Source: Watersipora subatra (Eukaryota > Bryozoa > Gymnolaemata > Cheilostomatida > Watersiporidae). Taken from it: DNA of 64,000 nucleotides. Numbering within the stretch: the first letter of the stretch is position 1; each line of letters starts with the position of its first letter. Positions 27,301 to 39,300 of this stretch are shown piece by piece. A program made the translations under genes and the position numbers. The notes below the pieces were generated by a model that saw only the letters and a list, made by a program, of their open reading frames with translations, was not told the origin of the DNA and ran no database searches. The stretch covers positions 62,288,672 to 62,352,671 of the forward strand of contig NC_088708.1 of assembly GCF_963576615.1 (NCBI RefSeq). The letters are read 5' to 3'.

Positions 27301-30300
27301 ATGTTTAGTCATTATCCAGCATAATTCAAGGGCTCAACCTACGCATAGCATGTGGAAGCGGCATGTTTAGTCATTATCCAGCATAATTCAAGGGCTCAAC
27401 CTACGCATAGCATGTGGAAGCAGCATGTTTAGTTATTATCCAGCATAATTCAAGGGCTCAACCTACGCATAGCATGTGGAAGCAGCATGTTTAGTCATTA
27501 TCCAGCATAATTCAAGTATACATTTTGCTGATTTTTAGTTAAGTAGAATTTTTGTTTGTTTCCAGTTTTCAGCAAACTACAGGAATGTTACTTGGATGAA
27601 ATATAATAAATAAAATATGTATAATCGAGACTCTCAAATGAAATAGCCACTGACGATTCATTGCAGTTTGTTTAGTACTGGTGAATAAATGATGAAAACA
27701 ACAAATAAACCCTAGTTATTTTGGCCTCATTACAAAATTTTAGCTTACATTTACTTTCTTAGTTTGTAGATTGCAAAATGTGAAAGCGTTAATATTTAGT
27801 ATACACGTTTCTGGTGCTAAAAAGTATGTATGTATTAAACTTAGATAAGGTTAGATAAATCCTATTGTGTTTTATTATTTTTATGGCTTAGCCGAAATCA
27901 GCCTCTGAACAGAACAGTTTTTTTGGTGCTGGATCAGATTATCACACTCTATCGCTAGCCAAGTCTAATTTCTTTAAATGTAAAAAACATCTGAAGAGAT
28001 TAGTTTTACCTTGCAGAGCCAACTGTACCAAACAACCTCAGTCCTGGGCTTCCCGCAGTGGTGACAGATCTTGGTAGAGAGCGGTGGTTGTATACAGTGA
28101 CATGGCAGGTAAGGACAGCCAAGTATTTTAGTCGATCGACTGAGAAAGTGTTTATATAAGCTGTTTGACAGGCTCTCTTAATGCAGACGCTTCAAACTTT
28201 GATACGTTTGAGTACTGTTAGAACTTTAATAAAAAGAATAAAATAACCTTTCAAAAAATATTGAATAACTTTTGTTGGATAATGCCATCTTAGCTTCAAA
28301 TACTCACATATTATTATTTAGTTACTTGATAACCTCAAAAATCTTCATACAATGTTTAGAATAGTCAGCTCCCTAACAGAAGACATGAGTGTGTAGACAA
28401 TCCCTCAATGATGGAGTATGATATCTGTTTAGCTTACTGCAAGCAAAGGCTGCCACAAGTTTTTAAAAGCATTGTTATGCAAACATTGGTTGTGGGCTTT
28501 TGGATGGACATGTCTGAGTCTAGTGGCAAAGAAACCTCAATGACTGAAGACATGTACAGTTGCAGCAAGCAATTTAAGATTGGATGACATTCCTGTCACC
28601 ATCAGTAGCTTGTTTTGGGAATCGAACCCAGACCTCTTGTGTACATGTTAGTTGTATTACACCACTAGGCCACGGAGGTATGCTCGAGCCATCTGAGCTT
28701 CTCTGTTTATACCTGATATGCTTAGGATGTGTCAGGTGACGGCACCGCGCATGGGAGAAGCGACCTGACAACCTCTCATCATTTCCTGGAGTAATAAAAG
28801 CATATCGCATGACATCAGTCACACATGGGTCGAATGACATCAGTCACACATCAGGGCCAAACTAGCTGTTAATACTTAGCATGCTTAAAACATGCCAAGA
28901 AATACCTCAATGGCTCATAGGCAAAGATTTGCAATAGAATTTGAATTGTAAATTTTTACTGATGACACTGGTAATATGGAACTAGTACAGAATAGAGGTA
29001 ATATGGAACTAGTACAGAATAGAGGTAATATGGAACTAGTACAGAATAGAGGTAATATGGTATGGATCTGATACAGAATAGAGGTAATACAGTATAGAAC
29101 TAGTACAGAATAGAGGTAATATGGTATGGATCTGATACAGAATAGAGGTAATACAGTATAGAACTAATACAGAATAGAGCTAATACAGTATAGAACTAGT
29201 ACAGAATAGAGGTAATATGGAACTAGTACAGAATAGAGGTAATATGGAACTAGTACAGAATAGAGGTAATATGGAACTAGTACAGAATAGAGGTAATATG
29301 GAACTAGTACGGAATAGAGGTAATATGGAACTAGTACAGAATAGAGGTAATATGGTATGGATCTGATACAGAATAGAGGTAATACAGTATAGAACTAGTA
29401 CAGAATAGAGCTAATACAGTATAGAACTAGTACAGAATAGAGGTAATATGGTATGGATCTGATACAGTATGGGGGTAATATGGTATGGATCTGATACAGA
29501 ATAGAGCTAATACAGTATAGAACTAGTACAGAATAGAGGTAATATGGTATGGATCTGATACAGTATGGAGCTAATACAGTATAGAACTAGTACAGAGTAG
29601 AGGTAATATGGTATGGATCTGATACAGAATAGAGCTAATACAGTATAGAACTAGTACAGAATAGAGCTAATACAGTATAGAACTAGTACAGAATAGAGGT
29701 AATATGGGATGGAACTGATACAGAATAGAGGTAATATGGTATGGATCTGATACAGTATGGAGCTAATACAGTATAGAACTAGTACAGAATAGAGGTAATA
29801 TGAGATGGATCTGATGCAGAATAGAGTTAATGCATTGCGGAGCTGACAATTCAAGTTTCAAACTAAGTTAGCGTAGTTCTATTAATCTGTCAGCTTGGCT
29901 ACCATATTAGGGCTAATCTGCCTGGAGTATGGGCTAGGTACTGACTGAACTATGAATACTTGTTTTGTCTCTAATGTCAGCAATTTTGGTAATTAAATAA
30001 ATACATGCTTTAGGTCTCAGCCAATTAGATTTTCGTTTGATGCATTTCTAGCAGTAAATTACACATATATGTAACTGGCCTGTAAATGTATTTTTGTCAA
30101 ATTCTAAGAACTTGTTAAAATTAACTATTTAAAACGCCTTTTTAAAATTTGAGCACTTAATTAAGCGCAAAAAAGCTTTAAGAATGAACAGTATGCAAAC
30201 TCAACTTAATTACAAGGCACTTATTACATTCCTACACATACTTGTAAAATATGAAAGTGCTTTCGCTATTCCATTTTTCAAACCAAAATATTCATGGCTG

Positions 30301-33300
30301 CTTACCACATAGAAAAGTAGCAATACACATGCTTCATTTGATCTCTAAAGTTGCTAGTGACTTTTCAGGCATTTCAAGAATCCTATTTCTCTTTTATTAT
30401 AAATTATTTTCTAATGTTTCAGGCACCTGATAGAACCAACTGCGAGACTTTAGACTCATATACAAGCTTTCACTCTTTAAGTAACAATTCTATGGCGACG
30501 TCAGTGGAACTTAGCAGAGACATCTATGTCGATGGCAATATAGACTTCTCATTCAGTGTCTCTGCTAGCAATAACCTCGACCTGAAATCTGAAAATATGA
30601 CCTTCTCTCTCGTTACACCACCACTACGTAAGATCATTGTACTTCATTAACATATGTTAGCATTTAACAGAAACACTTGTCAAGAAATCTCGAGACCTTC
30701 TTTAATAATTTCCTTATGCCATGCAAACAAAAGTATGAACGTTTTACTTTTTCACCTTCAACTAAAATATGGATAATGAGAGTGTTCATGAATTAGCACT
30801 AGAGAAAAACCTTTTATTGTAGCACTATCAAAATTAACAAGTGAAAGTTTCTGTCATTAAAATTTCTAATTTTATAAATTCTATCTTGTTTTGATTTACT
30901 CAACAGTGTGCCTAGAAGTGTCACATCTATTTAAAATGTAGAAGCAACAATATTTATAGATAATCTTTTTATTTTCAACAAAGAACCTCATTACATGCTC
31001 TAAAACTTATTGATGATGATTTTCCGAGCTGATCTGTTATTATTTTTTATGGTAGGTGATGGCTGTGGGTTTCATTTATACATAAATGTCTTCTTTTTAT
31101 GGAAAAGATTCATTGCCCAAATAATTGGTTTAAATAAACAAAAAAAATTAAGTAAACAGGATGAAGTAAGTATTTGTACACCAAGAAAAGCCTTGCTCTA
31201 CAAATACGAATACAAATCTTTACAGCATACGAAAAGGTTGTTACCAGATTGTTAGGCTATTAATTATGGCTCTTTGCTTCAGTATTTACCATTGAATACA
31301 TATTACAATTTCTGTTGGCAGGACCACAGGTTGCTCCTCGGGAGGTTGATCTTGTGGCAAACAGTCATTCCTGTGTAATTCTTTCTTGGCAGCTGCCAGA
31401 GTACCCAAATGGAGAGATAAATGCTTACAGGGTATAAAAACTTATAGTTCTCTGATGTATATTTTTTAGTTCTCCTTGAGTATGATGTTAGACATAAGCT
31501 AACTATAACATTTGTTTATATTTTTATGTATTACTTAACTCTTTTAGTTCCAAGAGATTTTAGCCAAAAATTAGTTATACAATGCATTTGTAATCTTTAT
31601 TGTAATAAACCCTGTGTCTGTCCATCTGTCCATCCGTCTGTCTGTTCATCTGTCTGTCCATCTGTCTGTTCGTCTGTCCATCCGTCTGTCTGTTCATCTG
31701 TCTGTCTATCTGTCTGTCCCTCTGTCCATTCGACTGTCTGTCCATCTGTCTGTCCATCTGTCAATCCGTCTGTCTGCTCATTGGTCTGTTCATCTGTCTG
31801 TCCATCTGTCTGTCTATCTGTCCATTCGTCTGTCTGTTCATCTGCCCGTCCATCTGTCTGTCTGTCTGTCCATTCATCTGTCTGTACATCTGTCTGTTCG
31901 TCTGCTCATCCGTCTGTCTGTCCATCTGTCTGTCCATCTGTCTGTCCATCTGTCCGTCTGTCCATAGTCACTGCTGGAGGTTGGGAGAGAGGCTTTCTTT
32001 CAGGTAGGATTCAAACCTTCAACATTCCTCTCCTCTGACCAGTACACCACCAATTGCACCAATCATTCACATTTCAGGGTATTACGACTATGGCACATAT
32101 AGTTACTCCCTGTTCTCTATTGACACAGCTGATGATCTTTTACAGCATTCGAGACTTGCAGGGCACTCTTTACTATAATAAGAGCTGTGTCAGTCTGTCT
32201 TTCTGTCTATCTGTCTATCTGTTCGAAGCCGCATTAAGAGCGTTAGGAAATATTATTGCACCTCACAGCATTTGAACCCAGATATTCAGATTTGAAGTAA
32301 AGCACTCTAATGCTGCACCATTCATCACTTTACTGCATTGTGGAAGAATTATGAATATAGTTATTACATCTGACAATCTCTCACAGCATGTGAGGCTGCC
32401 AGCGCTTTAGTTATTATAATATTAAGTTTTATAATTCTAAAAAGGTTTTTATGTGTGCACCAGAAGATGGTCATAGCGGCAACAAATATACATGTACATA
32501 TACTGGTTAACCTCAGAGACTGATTTATGCATTTTGCTTAAATCTAAATGTTTCAAAGGGGAATTTATTTTTCATGAAACTACATGTATGTGCTTGATAT
32601 GCTTTCTGAAAAAAGGAAAAAATTATTTTTCTATTTCAGGTGAAAGAGTCACGTAGTGACAGCTGGTCAGAGTATGAATGGGACCCAAATACAATGCCAC
32701 TTAATAAGAAGTTTTGTGGCTTCCAGCCTCATGACTTGGTTGAGTATCAGTTACAGCTGAGTAATCAAGCAGGGACGAGTGATGCTGCTACCTCTCCTCA
32801 AATTAAAACTTTATGCATTGGTAAGCTCTAAGTCTAGTTTTACTAGTGCTTTACAAACATTGTTCTGTGGTTCAAATTATAAACACAGGTTAGATCTATG
32901 AAATTAGAACGCTCATGTTCCTTAGTCTATGAAATTATATGAAGGGTCTCTTTGCTCTTTTCAGATTTTTGCCTATTTGTCAATTATTCTACATTTATTT
33001 TGTGTAATTAGACTAGTTATGATATTAGGCACTTTGTTAGTAATTGACATGCAGAGTTGCTTTCGCTGCCTTTTGCCATTAATATAGTTTGCAGAAAAGA
33101 ATATACAGCAATCTAGGCTATAACTCACTTTAGTAAAAATCAGTGTTGCTGAGAATTTTTCATGAACTTGGTTGTCTGCTCTCATTTGTTGATCAAAAAT
33201 GTACAACTATGTACTTCTTAAAACCATGGAAGTTACTTTTTGTGTCACAAAGGTAAGAAGAGAGGATGCCTTCATTAGTGGTATAGGTCTTAGGTGCTTT

Positions 33301-36300
33301 ACTGCCCTCAGCACAAATTTCTGCAAAGTTTAAGCAGCATAAAAAGAGCGTGGTTGGTGCAATCACCAAAAGTATAATTTTACCTGTTAACAAGTGTGAA
33401 CTTTCACATGCATGTTCTGCCACTCACACCCAAGTACATTTTTCTAACTAAAGGAGATGCTCATTCGGTCAGAGTAGACTATTAAAAATTTACTACACAA
33501 TGATATTATTTATTTTGCATAGCGCCTGCTCCACCTGTCAACTTGCAGCTTGGAAGCCCAGTGCAAAAGATACATTCTGGGAGAGAGAGGTGGGAATATA
33601 ATGTGACATGGGAGGTGAGATGTTCTCTTCTTTCGTAAAATAAATCAGCTAGTTATAATTAAGCAGTGACTAAACCGCTCTCTCATCTGCACTCCAGCGT
33701 AAATGAGGAAGGTGGCTAGTAACTTTGCTAGTCCTGCTAGTAACTCTGCAGGACTAAAAACAAAACCTGACAAAGACAGAGGAGCTCCTTTGCGAGTCAA
33801 AGGTCAACTAGCTAAGGATAGTGTCTTAATAAAAACACCCAACCAAAAAGCAATGGCAAACCATTGTTGAAACCTGCCAAAAACAGTTATGATAATAGAA
33901 AGTAGGGAGGACCATGATCTCCTACATCTTTAAAAGACATACTACTTGAGGAGAGAGTTATAGCTGATCTCTTTTACCATTCTAATTTAGTCCAACTCAG
34001 TTTGTTCAAAGGCTTTTTGATAAGCTAGATTTATTTTTGAGACTTCATGTTATTTTCTTAATGGGTGTAAATAGGTTTTAAATGTGGAACACCTGTTACT
34101 GTCAAACATATCTTAAATATACTCATTTCAGTATAAAAAAATGCTTATAAGATTATAAATACTTTCAACTGTAGCTGTAGACATGGGGTTTTAAAAAAAG
34201 TTTCAAAATAACTTCTCTACTAATTGAGAAGTTTTGACAAAAGTGACACGAATTTTTGTGCATGCGCTCACTGGCAGCTGAAAAGCACAGTTTTATAAGA
34301 TATCACCAAAACTTTCTCAAAGATTTCACATTTAGTTACTTTTTGTCGCAGGCTCCAACTGAAACAAATTGTGAGAGTCTTACCACTTACTCCAGCTACC
34401 ACTCCCTTGCTGCCGACTCTGTGATAACTTCCACTCAGACAAATAGAGTGGTCTATGTTGATGGAGACATTGAAATGACCTTCAGTGTGTCAGTTGAGAA
34501 TAATGATGGCTTGAGCTCCAGCAATGTGTCCGTCTCTGCTACAACTCCATCATTGAGTAAGTTGGGGGCTGTTAGTTTGTTCTAAGGGTATGATAAGATA
34601 GGAGGCTTTATTGTATATTATTACAACAGTCATTTTAGTTAGAAATGTAAATTTTTAAAGAAAATTTATGTTATGTTTCTGCACAGAAGCAATTAAATAG
34701 AGTATTAAATTAGAGGAATGGTTTATTGCACACTCCAGAGACAACTGATTTGATAACAGAAAACCCAAGTATTTATATGTTTGGTCATAGAAAAGCTTTG
34801 TAAAAAGCTACAAGCATTATTAATAGCTATAATGAGACAGTACTATATAATATTAGCTTGTATAAAGCTTTAGCTAAAAAGCATAAAGTTTGTTGGCAAA
34901 GTACCAGTAATACTTGGCACTTGCATGACACCTCCTCACTAAGCTAAAGGTTCTTTCTGGTTCTCATAGACCTTCGGGTTTGTCTCTGCTATACTCATCT
35001 CCATCAGGTAGACGAGGGTTGCGTGGTCTTCTTCTAGACGGAGGTTGCTCTGTTACAGTTGTAGGGGCTGGTAGTTGCAGTTTTGTCTCCTCTGTTATTT
35101 CAGGTTTATCTCCAGGGTCTTGATCTTCTTCTGTTGAGTATCTTGGTCTGAGTTGTTCAACATGTCTTCTCCAAGTAGGTCCCTTTGGTACCACTTTGAC
35201 ATTGAGACTACGAGTTCCATATATCTTAGTAACAATGGCTGGAACCCATCTAGGTTGTCTGTTGCGTCTAGGTCCATGATACAAGGCATAGCATAGTGCT
35301 CCAAGATTGTAGCTGCGTATCTTGCTAACTGTCTTTTCTGCCGATCGGTTGACTTCTCTGGATTGATGAAACTGTGCTATGTGTGCGGGTGATGGCAATA
35401 GGGTGTCAATCTTGCATCTCATCTGTCTTCCATTCAGCAGCTGACTGGGAGAGTATCCTGTAGGAAGTGGTGTCCTTCTATAGTGCATCAGGAACTGTTG
35501 TAGTGCAGATTTAGGTGAGAGTGACGATTTCTTCATGGCTTGTTTGAAGGATTGTACTAGTCTTTCAGCTTCGCCATTTGTAGCTGGATGGTAGGGTGCT
35601 CCAGTGAAGTGAACAATGCTTCTCTCTTGACACCACTGCTGAAACTCTCCTGAGGTGAAGCTGGTAGCATTGTCAGTGACTATGGTGTGAGGGTATCCAA
35701 AGTGTGCGAATATCTCCTCTAAGATGTCTGTGGTAGCTCTGGTAGAAGTAGATGACGTCCTGTGTATGCATGGATACTTTGAGTAGGCATCTATCATCAC
35801 TAGCCATTGGCTGCCCATGAAGTTCACTGCATGATCTAAGTGAAGACGACTCCATGGCTTCTCAGGTAGCATCCAGGGATGTATAGGATACTTCTGTGGA
35901 AGCTTCTGGTGTTCAGCACAGGCAGTGCACTGTCGGCTTGTCTCCTCTATATCAGAGTCAATGCGAGGCCAATAGACAGCAGTTCGAGCTAGCTTCTTCA
36001 TTCTTTCCATTCCAAAGTGTCCAAGGTGAAGGATCTTTAATACTTCCTGTTGTAACTTGACAGGAATGACTACTCTGTTGCCATATAGAAGACAACCTTC
36101 AGTGATAGAAAGTGAATCTGAGATCTTGTGGAAGAGTGACAGCTGAGTCTCCTTCATCTCTTTGTTACCAGGCCATCCTTCTGCTGTGTAGCGCATTACT
36201 GTGGCTAGTGTTGGGTCTTTCTTTGTCTCCTTTGCTAGAACATTGTAGTCTGTAGAGTTGAGCTGTTGTCCAATAGTGTGAATAGTGCATACTGTATCAA

Positions 36301-39300
36301 CATCATCCTCATCTTCTCTTGCATCAAACTCTTTATCAGGTCCAACTGGCAGTCTTGAGAGGACATCTGCATTTTGATGATGCTAGGTAGATCTGTATTC
36401 TATGGTGTAGTCATACTGATTTAGTACCAGTGCCCATCTTGCTAGTCTGTTGGCTGCTAGAGCTGGAACTCCTTTGGTAGGTCCTAGAAGTGTGAGAAGA
36501 GGTCTGTGGTCAGTTACCAAGATAAACCGTCGACCATACAGGTACTGGTGATACTTCTTTAGAGCAAATATGATTGAGAGAGCTTCTTTTTGTATTTGTC
36601 CATATTTCCTCTGTGTGCTGGTCAGTGTTTTTGAAACATTGGCTATTGGTCTCTCACTTCCATCAGGATAACGATGAAATAGTACAGCTCCCAGTCCAGT
36701 TTCTGAAGCATCACATGAGATTCCAATGTCAAGATCTGGGTTGAAGTGTGCTAAGACACTATCAGTTGATAGCATATCTTTCAGTTTGTTGAAGCTCTTT
36801 TCTTGTTCAGTGCCCCACTTCCAGGTCTCTCCTTTGCGTGTCAGTTTGTGCAATGGTCCTGTGAGTTGTGACAGATTGGGTATGAACTTGCTGTAGAATT
36901 GTGTAGCTCCTAAGAAAGATCTTAGCTGAGTTAAGTCTGTTGGGACTGGCATCTGTTGTACTGCATCTGCCTTCTTTCCTTTAGTGATTCCCTTTGAAGT
37001 GAGTTTGTGTCCCAGATACTCTACTGTAGGTTGAGCAAAACAGCACTTGTCTTTTCTACATCTGAGCCCTCTTTCTTCTAATCTTTGAAGAAGTCGACGT
37101 AAGTTTTGTAGATGGCTCTCTGCATTGGCTCCACTCACTAGTATATCATCTAGGTATACTGCTACTCCTGGGAGGTCTTGTGTCAGTTGCTCCATGATTT
37201 CTTGAAAATACCCTGGTGCTGAGCTTATGCCAAAGGGCAACCTCTTCTGTAGTAGTACTCCTCGGTGTGTTGATAGTGCTAGTCGTCGTTGACTTTCTGG
37301 TGCCAACAATATTTGATTGTAGGCATCTGCTAAATCAATCTTTGTGTAGCAGTAGCCTCCACCTAGTTTTCTGATTAGATCTTCTGGTAGTGGGATAGGT
37401 TTCCTATGTGTTTCTAGCTGATTATTGATAGTCTTGGAGTAGTCTCCACATACTCTGATCTTCCCTGCAGCTTGACCTGTTGTAGATTTGCGTACAGGTA
37501 CAACTGTTGTTCCATACTGGTTGAATTGAGTTGGTTCCCATATGCCTTTAGCTACACCTGCTTCGTATGCTTGGTTGAGCTCTTCTGTCAAGGCAATAGG
37601 AACTGGTCTGGGTCGGCAGAAGACTGGCTTTGTTGAAGGTTTGAAGTTTATCTCTAGTTCAAAGTTCTTGAGACATCCTAGCTCGTCTTTGAATATTTCT
37701 GGAAATTCTTTGCACATCTCCTTACACTTGATTTGTAACCTCCCATCTGGCTGGTTCTCTGTGATTGTTGATACAAGGTTCTGTTGTAGCTTGTCATCAA
37801 TAGAGATGCCTAGTTGCTGTATAGCAGTTCTTCCTAGTAGGTTGAGATCTTGTACAGCACTAATCACAAATGGTAGTCTGACTTCTTTCTGTGCATCCAA
37901 TTGGGCAGTTAGCTCACATCTGCCAAGCGTCTCTATGAGATGTCCTGAGGCTGATTTGTAGTTAACTGTAGTAGGTTTTAGGTTTGGCTTTCCTAGCTTC
38001 TCCCATATTGATTTACAGATGAAGTTGTCACATGCTCCAGTGTCCAGTTTAAGTGTTAAGTTGTCTCCCTCCAGTTTGATGTTTTCAGCAAGTTTCACCA
38101 TCTTGGTTGATGTGCATTCTATCATCTTTACTGGTTTTTCTGCTGCAGATGATTTCTTTTTCTTGCATGCTCTTTCTATGTGACCTTGTTTAGAACAAAA
38201 GTTGCAGGTGGCTGCTTTGAATCTGCAGTCATCCGCTGTATGGTTAGTTCGGTCACATCTGTAGCATAGCTTTCCTTCCTTCTGCTTGTCAGGTGTAGAG
38301 TTGTTTTTCTGGATTGGTTTGTATCTTGATTTCTGTTGAGCAACCTTGTTGACTTTAGACGAGTTTCCATAAACTGTCTCTTTGGCAACTTTAGCTGCTT
38401 CTTCTGTTTCCTGTGCTACCTGTATAGCTTTGTTGAAGTTGAGTTCATTGTCCTTGACCTTGAAGAGAGATTTGAGAACTGCTTCATTGTTTACAGAGCA
38501 GATAAATCTTGTTCTGAGAGCCTCATCTAATGGATCTGTAATGTCTATGAAGGCACATGTAGTTGCATCTTGACGAATTCTGGCAGCTAACTCTTGAATA
38601 GTTTCTCCAGGTTTCCTCTGCATGTCACTCCAATACTTGTAACACTCTCTAACAATGAAGCGCTTAGGGTCATACTGGTCTTTGAGAAATTCCCGTATTT
38701 CATCCATGTTGAGGTCGTTGATCTGCTTGGGTGTTGAAAGCTGAGCTGCCATATTACTAAGCTGCTTGTAGAGTGTAGGCTGTTGGTTGGTGAGAAAAGT
38801 GCCAGCAATCTTGTCTTGATGAATAGAATTTGCTGCAATGAATGTGTTGAATCTGTCTATGTAATCTGTTAGTAGCTCTGCTGTTGGGTCAAAACCTGGG
38901 AAGGCTGGAACAGCGGTTGCAGCTGCTTCTTGTTTCCGTTGTAGGTTTTGTAGTAGTAGCTCCATCAGTTTCTTATTCTCCTCCATTCTTTCATCTTGCT
39001 GACGTCTGTATTCCTCCTGTTGCTGCTTGAACTCCTCATGCTGCTGTTGTCTATGCTCTTCTTGCTGCTTTCTCTGCTCCTCTTGCTGCTGTCTCTGGTC
39101 CTCCTGCTGCTTCTGCATTAGCTTGATCAGGTCAGCTACTTCTGCCATTGTAGTGGTGCAATTTTGAACAGTTACTCTTGTAATAAACTAGAACTCTTTG
39201 TATCGATTTTATCAATGATAAAATCTGAACAAAACTCTTTGTAACTGTTCAAAAGAGAAATCCTTGTCGCCAATTAGCTTCTGTTATGTTTCTGCACAGA

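Noticed and set aside
24977..27516. CRISPR-like direct repeats
   Set aside because: Units are contiguous with no spacers, in a eukaryotic intron; an ordinary satellite.
28600..28685. Functional tRNA gene
   Set aside because: Pol III boxes are perfect but the acceptor and anticodon stems do not pair; it fits a SINE head.
28574..28840. 88-residue minus-strand ORF
   Set aside because: Overlaps the SINE tRNA-like head; not a protein gene.
29651..29854. Minus-strand ORF with [12 protein letters not shown] repeats
   Set aside because: Antisense reading of the 28972-29835 minisatellite.
31526..32038. 170-residue Cys/Ser/Val-rich ORF and overlapping ORFs
   Set aside because: It is the TGTCTGTCCATC simple repeat, open in several frames on both strands.
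37542..37961. Plus-strand ORF inside the retrotransposon
   Set aside because: Shadow of the RT frame on the opposite strand.
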